NCBI GenBank assembly: GCA_964602415.1
Contig: CAZRQL010000046.1
Coordinates: forward strand, 1-15,960
DNA length: 15,960 nt
Direction: 5' to 3'
From: CAZRQL01 sp964602415
GTDB taxonomy: Bacteria; Bacteroidota; Bacteroidia; Cytophagales; Flammeovirgaceae
The notes beneath the pieces are model-generated. The model did no database searches. It saw only the letters and a program-made list of their open reading frames with translations, and was not told where the DNA came from. This document shows, one piece after another, positions 1 to 4,944 of the stretch. Position numbers and translations under genes: made by a program. The first letter of the stretch is position 1; every line of letters begins with the position of its first letter.

Positions 1-208
1 GTGAACGACACTTGGATGATAGACGGCTTGGAGCGCGCCCGCTGGAGGGTCTCCATCTTCAACCGCTACGGGCAAGAGGTGTACCACTCGCAGGCCTATC
101 AGGGGCTTTGGGGACGGCGGCGGCCTGCCCGAAGCGGTCTATTACTACCACCTGCAAAGCGAGCAAGCCGGCTTGGAGTACCGTGGCTGGGTGATGCTGG
201 CAAGGTAG
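1..208 (+). pseudogene. 3' end of a T9SS type B sorting-domain (CHU_C / gliding-motility type) protein, frameshifted
   Basis: The gene enters from beyond the left edge, so only about the last 68 residues are visible. The first frame reads SIFNRYGQEVYHSQAYQGLW, the typical core of the T9SS type B C-terminal sorting domain, and it closely parallels ILNRFGQEVYRVSDY in the giant protein at 7071-14078. After W the frame continues as nonsense to a stop at 256-258. If one G of the GGGG run at 110-113 is skipped, the domain resumes as DGGGLPEAVYYYHLQSEQ and ends naturally at TAG 206-208. Proteins with this domain are exported by T9SS and attached at or released from the cell surface. The break is either a real one-base insertion, which would destroy the sorting signal, or a sequencing error in a G run. 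A weak hairpin at 216-235 lies just after the stop, but no T tract follows it. The function of the missing N-terminal part cannot be judged. Confidence 0.75.
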
Positions 209-330
209 CGGCTTCAAACCCCTTTTGGGTGGTTTATTCAACCACAGCACGGGTTTAGGTATGTGGTTGTATGCAAGCCACCGAGGTCGAATCCCCATCA
301 ACGTATGTCCGGCGCCTACTCGTATTTGAA

Positions 331-363
331 ATAAAAAAAGCCGTATTGCAAAGCAACACGGCT
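331..363 (-). terminator. Rho-independent terminator of the lipoprotein gene
   Basis: An 11-bp inverted repeat (339-349 against 353-363, one imperfect pair, loop AAA) is followed on the minus strand by a run of seven Ts (plus-strand A run 333-339). It starts 22 bases past the stop codon of the minus-strand lipoprotein gene, which is the expected geometry for an intrinsic terminator. Confidence 0.75.
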
Positions 364-384
364 CTATATGAATCAAGGTGTTTC

Positions 385-1224
385 TTACTCAATCACGTCG
401 TAAACGAGTTCGTACATCGTGTCGCCTTTGCCGTTTTTGCGAACCAATTTTTTGTCATTGCCTACGCTCTGATTGAAAAAGTTGGTTCCAATAGATACCA
501 TTCTGTGGACAATGTCGCCGCCTTGTTGGCCTTTGCCTTTCTCAAGGTCATAAATAAAAATGGGGAAATAACCTATTGCTGGAGTAAAGACAAGTACAGG
601 GCCGCCTTGTGTGGTATTGAATGTAATTTTGACAGTGGTTCCCGTTTCGATAAGAGGCTGGTTGGTTTTGTAAGTGGCCTCAGTAACAAGAGGGACGTTG
701 GTTTGTCCATTGAAATACCCGGCTACCAGATCGGCTTGGGTTTTGTCTTTGTCTAAATCTGCCTGTCCGTTGATGGTGGCACTGTTGTCCCAATCCAATC
801 CCAAGGTATCGTTGAAGGCAGGGTAAAGGATAAACTCTTTGAATCTCACTCTTCTGGAGGTCAATACGTTGAGTTTTTTCTCTTTAGACAAAGAAGTACC
901 TTTGAAACCTGTTTCAGAATAGCCTGTGAGTTTGATTGTCCACTCACCCACTCCTCTGACGGTCACGGTAGGATCTTGGTTTTCGATAGGGGCTTGGGCT
1001 TGTCCTTGGGGTGAGGTGAGCTCCCAGCGGTAAGACTTTACATTTTTTAGGCGGGGCATAAGCTGAAAGCTCGTGCCGTCATAGACCTGCTCAGGTGTCC
1101 AAGAGAAATCCACTTCCAAAGCCGGAGGTGGGGGGGTGTTGTCTTTGCTACCTCCGCCACAAGCGTAAAGGAAAGCAACGGCCAAAAGTGTTGCAAAGAG
1201 AGAAATAGTTTTTAAATTCTTCAT
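385..1224 (-). CDS. Lipoprotein with a PKD-like segment, function unknown
   Basis: A 279-residue protein with a lipoprotein signal peptide: basic start MKNLK, hydrophobic core, and a lipobox L19-Y20-A21 before C22, followed by GGGSKD. It should therefore be lipidated and held in an envelope membrane. Whether it faces the outside is unclear, because the acidic residue expected of a Bacteroidota surface-export signal comes only at +6 from the Cys. Residues about 35-120 (VDFSWTPEQVYDGTSFQL, then YRWELTSPQG and GEWTIKLTG) look like a degenerate PKD/Ig-type beta-sandwich. I do not recognise the C-terminal half, which begins with RVRFKEFILYPAFND and ends in VYDVIE. It is a single-gene unit: a terminator lies 22 bases downstream, and the divergent cca gene starts 155 bases upstream. 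No catalytic motif is visible, so a binding or structural role is only a guess. Confidence 0.85.
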   Translation of the reverse strand: MKNLKTISLFATLLAVAFLYACGGGSKDNTPPPPALEVDFSWTPEQVYDGTSFQLMPRLKNVKSYRWELTSPQGQAQAPIENQDPTVTVRGVGEWTIKLTGYSETGFKGTSLSKEKKLNVLTSRRVRFKEFILYPAFNDTLGLDWDNSATINGQADLDKDKTQADLVAGYFNGQTNVPLVTEATYKTNQPLIETGTTVKITFNTTQGGPVLVFTPAIGYFPIFIYDLEKGKGQQGGDIVHRMVSIGTNFFNQSVGNDKKLVRKNGKGDTMYELVYDVIE

Positions 1225-1262
1225 TGATAAAAGTTTTTATTTGTTAATGACGCAAAATAGCA

Positions 1263-1279
1263 CAATTGCGATGCAATTG
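1263..1279. promoter_or_regulatory. Perfect 17-bp palindrome in the divergent promoter region (operator candidate)
   Basis: CAATTGC-GAT-GCAATTG is a perfect inverted repeat with 7-bp arms and a 3-bp centre. It lies 39 bases upstream of the lipoprotein start and about 100 bases upstream of cca. A further half-site, GCAATTG, recurs at 1312-1318. It overlaps the area where a minus-strand promoter would be expected (a near -7 box, TATTTTG, is read leftwards at about 1253-1259). Regulator binding is inferred from symmetry and position only. Confidence 0.4.
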
Positions 1280-1366
1280 CTTTATTTGAAATATTATTTT
1301 ACTGCATTTTGGCAATTGACAGACAAGATTTTAAATCAAGACACTAAAGAAAAGAGTTTTTAGAGA

Positions 1367-1374
1367 TAGTTTTG
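1367..1374 (+). promoter_or_regulatory. Bacteroidota -7 promoter box of cca
   Basis: TAGTTTTG matches the Bacteroidota sigma-A -7 consensus TAnnTTTG exactly. Its last base is 5 nt from the A of the cca ATG, so the transcript would begin at or within a few bases of the start codon. No clear TTG element is visible at the usual -33 distance. Confidence 0.5.
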
Positions 1375-1378
1375 CACC

Positions 1379-2809
1379 ATGAAAGGCCCAAATTTTAGCG
1401 AAGCCCTAAAAGAAAACCCCGTTTTTGAGGTCGTTGCAAAAGTTGCGCAGCGCAGCGGGATTCCTACTTACGTGGTGGGCGGCTACGTCAGAGACCTTTT
1501 GATGGGCAAAACTCCCTCCGAGATTGATCTGGTATGCTTGGGCAGCGGGATAGCTTTGTGCGATGAACTGGTCAAAGAAAGCCCTGAGCAATTTAGCAAC
1601 TCTGTGGTTTTCAAAAACTTCGGGACAGCGATGACCAAGTTTGGCGAGACCACCTTGGAGTTTGTGGGGGCAAGGCGTGAATCTTACAGCCGCGACTCCC
1701 GCAAACCTGCCGTAGAAGAAGGTAGCTTGGAAGACGACCAAAAACGCCGCGATTTTACCATCAATGCGTTGTCTATCAGTTTGAACAGTGAAGATTACGG
1801 GCAACTATACGATCCTTTTGGGGGCATAGCCCATTTGGGACAAAAAATCATCAAAACCCCGCTTGATCCTACCGTTACTTTTTGTGATGACCCGCTGCGC
1901 ATGATGCGGGCTATTCGCTTTGCAACCAAATTAGGCTTTGATATTGAGGCAGATACCTTTGCAGCCATACAGCAAAACAAAGAGCGCATCCGCATCATAT
2001 CTTTTGAGCGCATCAGCGAAGAACTCAATAAAATTATCCTCTCCCCCACACCCTCTTACGGCTTCAAACTGCTGTACCACTCGGGAATTTTGGAGATTAT
2101 CTTTCCTGAGTTTGTGTTGCTCAGGGGCACGGAAAGCGTCGGAGACCGCAGCCACAAAGACAATTTTTACCATACGCTCCAAGTGCTGGACAACCTCAGC
2201 CAAGTGAGCGACAACCTTTGGGAACGCTGGGCAGCCGTACTACACGACATAGCCAAACCAGCCACCAAACGATATGACCCAAAAGCAGGCTGGACATTTC
2301 ATGGGCATGAAGAAAAAGGAGCTAAAATGGTTCCTGAAATTTTCAGAAAGTTTAAACTACCGCTCAATGAAAAAATGCGTATGGTGCAAAAATTGGTCAG
2401 GCTGCATCTGCGCCCCATCTCTTTGGTCAAAGACCAAGTAACCGACTCAGCCATCCGGCGGCTGCTCTTTGAAGCGGGAGAGGACTTCGAGGCACTTATG
2501 CGCTTGTGCCGCGCCGACGTAACCACCAAAGCCCAACAACGCGCCCAAAAATACCTGCGCAATTTTGACAAAGTAGAAAACCGCGTCCGCGAACTGGAAG
2601 AAAAAGACAAAATCAGAACCTTTCAACCTGTCGTTACCGGAGAAATCATCATGGATATTTTTGGCCTAAAACCCTCCAGACAAGTGGGTATCATAAAAGA
2701 AGCCCTCAGAGAAGCCATACTGGAAGGCAAAATCCCCAACCAATACGAGCCATCTCTCAATTTTGTACTTGAAGAAGGCAAAAAATTGGGACTCAAACCA
2801 GTCCGATAA
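1379..2809 (+). CDS. cca: tRNA CCA nucleotidyltransferase / poly(A) polymerase-family enzyme with HD domain
   Basis: A 476-residue class II nucleotidyltransferase that adds or repairs the 3'-CCA end of tRNAs in the cytoplasm using CTP and ATP. The head domain carries GGYVRDLLMG (34-43) followed by the metal-binding motif SEIDL (47-51), RRDFTINAL (123-131), and the nucleotide-specificity region DPLRMMRAIRFA. FERISEELNKIIL then starts the neck. An HD phosphohydrolase-type domain follows from about 255 (H259) through H289-D290 and GHEEKGAKM, as in other HD-containing bacterial CCA enzymes; the length fits that class. One oddity is that the usual D-x-D of the active site is E48-I-D50. The other motifs are intact, so the enzyme is probably active. 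The start at 1379 is supported by a -7 box immediately upstream and by the VVGGYVRD spacing. The gene stands alone, divergent from the lipoprotein. A pure poly(A) polymerase role is less likely but cannot be excluded from sequence alone. Confidence 0.93.
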   Translation: MKGPNFSEALKENPVFEVVAKVAQRSGIPTYVVGGYVRDLLMGKTPSEIDLVCLGSGIALCDELVKESPEQFSNSVVFKNFGTAMTKFGETTLEFVGARRESYSRDSRKPAVEEGSLEDDQKRRDFTINALSISLNSEDYGQLYDPFGGIAHLGQKIIKTPLDPTVTFCDDPLRMMRAIRFATKLGFDIEADTFAAIQQNKERIRIISFERISEELNKIILSPTPSYGFKLLYHSGILEIIFPEFVLLRGTESVGDRSHKDNFYHTLQVLDNLSQVSDNLWERWAAVLHDIAKPATKRYDPKAGWTFHGHEEKGAKMVPEIFRKFKLPLNEKMRMVQKLVRLHLRPISLVKDQVTDSAIRRLLFEAGEDFEALMRLCRADVTTKAQQRAQKYLRNFDKVENRVRELEEKDKIRTFQPVVTGEIIMDIFGLKPSRQVGIIKEALREAILEGKIPNQYEPSLNFVLEEGKKLGLKPVR

Positions 2810-2825
2810 GCATCGCATGCTTTTT
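2808..2825 (+). terminator. Probable short terminator of cca
   Basis: AAGCAT-CGC-ATGCTT forms a 6-bp stem with a 3-nt loop that begins in the cca stop codon and runs into five Ts (2821-2825). The stem is AT-rich and short, so termination may be partial. The GCATCGCATG core also occurs in the dispersed repeat at 2982-2991, so it may instead be repeat-derived. Confidence 0.4.
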
Positions 2826-2895
2826 GCAAGGTGAAAACTACCAAAGGGATTGAACCCGTAAATAAATGATTTTCGATAAATTATTTTTTTATTAA

Positions 2896-2998
2896 GATGC
2901 CATCCCTATGGAATTCGTCCTTTCTAAACTCAGATTGTGCAATAGAAATTTAACCCCGAACAAATGCACCCAATGCCGTAGGCATCGCATGTTTGTAG
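2896..2998. repeat. Dispersed REP-like intergenic repeat, two opposed copies
   Basis: GATGCCATCCCTATGGAATT (2896-2915) and the oppositely oriented CGTAGGCATCGCATGTTTG (2977-2995, continuing TAG to 2998) are versions of one motif. The second contains a small hairpin, ATGCC-GTA-GGCAT (2973-2985). A third copy lies at 4836-4857, inside the recombinase remnant. The opposed pairing in non-coding DNA resembles bacterial REP/BIME-type elements. This stretch, between cca and the IS scar, contains no gene I can see. Confidence 0.5.
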
Positions 2999-3324
2999 CT
3001 TACGAATACGTCAGGCTGTAAAAAAACTCAGCTTTCATTGAAAAACTACTTATTTTTATCTTGTTTAAAGGCTATATGTTGATTGTGAGCAGGCCTTATT
3101 TTAAGCAATCAATTTATCTCATTATTTTTAATGCCCCATGTAGCCTCAAAGAAGCCCGTTTTTTAGGAAAACAAATCATCATTTCATAATCAGGTGTCCG
3201 GGTTCTGAGTCTGATGGCGGTCTGTTTTGGGTTGCAGGGGCATGGCAACAAGCTATTTTTTTAACACAATAAAAATACAGTTTTTTATTATGACTTCAAA
3301 ATAATTCTTATTTTTCTGGGTCGG

Positions 3325-3343
3325 TTTTTTCACAGGCTGACGG
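3325..3343 (+). repeat. Extra copy of the IS terminal repeat abutting the transposase fragment
   Basis: These 19 bases are identical to and in the same orientation as the right end of the element at 3657-3675, and inverted relative to 3009-3027. The copy sits directly against the first codon of the transposase remnant. It therefore marks where a second related element, or a rearranged end, joined this one. Confidence 0.7.
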
Positions 3344-3484
3344 CAGTGGGGCTACCACCACACCAACCTGCGGGGTTTGGAAAAAGTGAACGGAGAAATG
3401 GCTTTGATTATGACGGTTTACAACCTCAAGCGGAGCTTGAACATCCTTGGTATGCCCAAACTGATAGAAAAACTCAACAATTAG
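3344..3484 (+). pseudogene. C-terminal fragment of an IS1182-like transposase
   Basis: An open stretch without a start codon encodes QWGYHHTNLRGLEKVNGEMA followed by LIMTVYNLKRSLNILG and a short tail ending KLNN at TAG 3482-3484. The run of T-N-L-R-G, K-V-N-G-E and Y-N-L-K-R is what I know from the extreme C-terminus of IS1182-family DDE transposases in Bacteroidota. The catalytic core is absent: directly upstream (3325-3343) lies an IS end sequence, not transposase code. This fragment cannot be functional. The family assignment rests on recall of the motif, not on a search; another DDE family is possible. Confidence 0.7.
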
Positions 3485-3840
3485 ACACCCGATTATGAAA
3501 GGGTGGTTTATTTTTTACAAAACAGGCTTACTGTAAGGCTTTTTAAGCCATTATCAATAATTAGGTTAAAATTAATTGCTTAAAATAAGGCCTGCCTACA
3601 ATTAAGATATGGGCTTATGATGCGCTAAAATCGCAATTAATCATTGAGGGGCTGAGTTTTTTCACAGGCTGACGGTTTGCAGCTTGGCGAAGGGCGTGAT
3701 TAAATAGCACTTCATTTCGGCAGGCTCAATGCAACGCCTTGCCCTACGCACAATGTTTTTAGAAAGTACAAAAGCCTAAATTACGCACATCAGCCCGCCT
3801 TTTCGCAAACATAATGTTGTGCCTTGCCTTTCTTTTTTGG

Positions 3841-4264
3841 TCAAAGTGTCCGCAAAAAGTCTTCAAAAAGCATTACCTTTCTAAATCCTTGTTTTCGCAA
3901 ACCTTCGTATAAAGGATTATCTCTTGTCAAAAGTGGCAAATCCAATTGCATTGCTAAGGCTACGTAAGTCGCATCTTTCAAATCTATCTTGTCAAGCAAC
4001 TTCTTAGACTTTTCAAGGCTTTCTTCATTTAAAGGCGTATTGTGGCAAGATTGTTATTTGCGAAAACACAAAATAAGTCCATTGCAAAAACTCTTCATCT
4101 TGCATTTTGGTCTTAGTTCTCAAAATATGCTTGTACTTTTCAACTTCTACCAACACAAAGTCGGGTAGAATGAAATTAAAGTATGTTAATAAGGGTCTGT
4201 AACTTGCCTTTCCGCTTATCAATATACTCATCAAAATATTTGCATCAATTACGAAGTCTGTCAT
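3841..4264 (-). pseudogene. PIN-domain toxin (VapC-like), frameshifted
   Basis: PIN-domain toxins are Mg-dependent ribonucleases, usually paired with an upstream antitoxin. The first 79 codons read MTDFVIDANILMSILISG...FVLVEVEKYK, giving the first acidic residue (D7) and a second near E40, and stop at TGA (4025-4027). The next frame continues the fold as NEESLEKSKKLLDKIDLKDA, then VALAMQLDLPLLTRD and ends FLRTL at 3841, supplying the two C-terminal Asp motifs (DLKDA and LTRD). Removing one base from the TTT-AAA stretch at 4028-4033 joins the two into a 140-residue protein, the usual PIN length. As written, the toxin lacks half its active site and is probably inactive. The start is 2 bases after the antitoxin stop, so the two genes are one operon. 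A sequencing error in a short T run is the alternative. Confidence 0.8.
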
Positions 4265-4266
4265 TG

Positions 4267-4488
4267 CTACGCAAAATATTTATGTTTCTCTTGTTGCCAA
4301 GCCAAATTTCTTGATACTTGCCATTCTTTGTCATTTTCAAGGTCAATGCTTTCCAAATCTTTTAAAATATCTTGTGCAGCAAGTTTGAGGACAACTTTCT
4401 GCATAAATTCTTGCAAATAAGTTTCTATTTGCTTGTAGCCCATTGTTTGCACAAAACTTTCTTCTAATTGTATCTTGAACTCTACCAT
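4267..4488 (-). CDS. Antitoxin-like partner of the PIN toxin
   Basis: A 73-residue acidic, helix-rich protein (MVEFKIQLEESFVQ ... LAWQQEKHKYFA) with no cysteine. It has the length and position (first gene, 2-bp gap to the toxin) of antitoxins that pair with PIN toxins. The N-terminal stretch VEFKIQLEESFV may be the DNA-binding arm, and the C-terminal basic/aromatic tail would be the toxin-binding part by analogy with the family. I do not recognise a specific antitoxin family such as Phd, AbrB or RHH with confidence, so the call rests mainly on context. A -7 box TAAATTTG lies 25 bases upstream. The reading frame is intact although the toxin is broken. Confidence 0.7.
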   Translation of the reverse strand: MVEFKIQLEESFVQTMGYKQIETYLQEFMQKVVLKLAAQDILKDLESIDLENDKEWQVSRNLAWQQEKHKYFA

Positions 4489-4512
4489 TTTGCTACGGAT
4501 TTAAAGTTTACG

Positions 4513-4520
4513 CAAATTTA
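4513..4520 (-). promoter_or_regulatory. Bacteroidota -7 promoter box of the toxin-antitoxin operon
   Basis: Read on the minus strand, TAAATTTG matches TAnnTTTG exactly. It ends 25 nt before the antitoxin ATG, which allows a leader of roughly 20 nt. No TTG is seen at the ideal -33 spacing. Confidence 0.4.
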
Positions 4521-4728
4521 CGAATTATTTGTAATGGGTGTTGCCTTTTTTGTCGTTGTTTTGTCTTTAGGGTAAGGCACAACATCTATACAACCGCAAC
4601 CCTTGCGTTTGTTGCTCAAAACTTGCGTTTATTTCTGATTTATCCGTGCCTTCATTTGGTTTCATCGCAAGTCTTTACAAATAAAACAAATTAAACTCTA
4701 AATCTCCAAACAAAATCAAAATATTTCC

Positions 4729-4836
4729 TCAACTATCCAAAGTATCTAAGGGACTTTTTATTTGGTCAAAGCCCTTGGTGGTTACCTCTGTGGGGCTTGC
4801 GTGCCCGAGTAGTGCTTGTATGAAGTGCCCTTTTTC
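4729..4836 (-). pseudogene. C-terminal remnant of a tyrosine recombinase (integrase)
   Basis: Read on the minus strand, the frame gives EKGHFIQALLGHASPTEVTT followed by KGFDQIKSPLDTLDS and a stop (4729-4731). The string IQ-x-LLGH-x-S with a trailing IKSPLD is typical of the C-terminus of XerC/XerD-like site-specific recombinases in Bacteroidota, where a TTxxYTH segment with the catalytic Tyr normally lies between. Here that segment is shortened and no Tyr remains. No N-terminal or catalytic-Arg region is visible upstream; the reading frame runs back into the dispersed repeat at 4836-4857. It is a dead fragment, and evidence that this spacer has hosted mobile elements before. Confidence 0.6.
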
Positions 4837-4857
4837 TACAAACATGCCATCCCTACG
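4836..4857 (-). repeat. Third copy of the dispersed REP-like repeat
   Basis: On the minus strand this reads CGTAGGGATGGCATGTTTG plus TAG. It matches the 22-base motif at 2977-2998 with two differences and shares GGGATGGCAT with the copy at 2896-2915. It abuts the recombinase remnant. Confidence 0.55.
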
Positions 4858-4944
4858 AGATGAATGTGCTGACACCATAGCGATAGCCCATTCTCAACAA
4901 TTGAAGCCGTAAATGCCGACTTCCACCTATTGCTTAATCCAGAT

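Larger units (their letters stand above)
3009..3675 (+). mobile_element. Decayed IS1182-like insertion sequence
   Basis: Near-identical 24-bp terminal inverted repeats bound the region: 3009-3032 (begins CGTCAGGCTGT) and 3651-3674 (ends CACAGGCTGACG), matching at 22 of 24 positions. Inside lies a C-terminal transposase fragment (3344-3484). The similarity between the two ends continues inward: GCAGGCCTTATTTTAAGCAA (from about 3090) reappears inverted near 3575-3596, and TTTCATAATC (3182-3191) reappears inverted near 3495-3505. The left arm (3009 to about 3198) is thus a diverged inverted copy of the right arm (about 3481-3674). A third end, TTTTTTCACAGGCTGACGG (3325-3343), is identical to 3657-3675. 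No complete transposase survives, so the element is dead and appears nested or rearranged. Confidence 0.7.
3814..4585. repeat. 15-bp inverted repeat flanking the toxin-antitoxin pair
   Basis: ATGTTGTGCCTTGCC (3814-3828) and GGTAAGGCACAACAT (4571-4585) are inverted copies matching at 14 of 15 positions. They bracket exactly the PIN-toxin/antitoxin block. A related string, GCCTTGCCCTACGCACAATG, lies outside the left arm near 3736-3755. The arrangement suggests the pair was inserted as a unit or cassette. I do not see a proper integron attC consensus. The 165 bases between the IS end (3675) and the toxin stop (3841) hold no gene. Confidence 0.45.
4586..4944. other. Non-coding stretch with decayed mobile DNA
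   Basis: No intact gene is visible between the toxin-antitoxin flank and the M3 peptidase stop. The left part (4586-4728) is AT-rich without recognisable structure. The right part contains the recombinase scrap (4729-4836) and a copy of the dispersed repeat (4836-4857). I see no good terminator for the M3 peptidase gene here. Confidence 0.5.

Noticed and set aside
284..295. tRNA T-arm-like string (AGGTCGAATCCCC) after the left-edge gene
   Set aside because: It lacks one T of the TTCRA loop, and no acceptor, D or anticodon stems can be folded from the flanking bases.
271..756. 161-codon plus-strand open frame opposite the lipoprotein gene
   Set aside because: It overlaps the minus-strand terminator and lipoprotein code, and its translation resembles no known protein.
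3729..4640. Integron attC-like sites around the toxin-antitoxin pair
   Set aside because: Repeats such as GTTGTGCCTTGCC look superficially similar, but the GTTRRRY/RYYYAAC pairs required for attC are absent.
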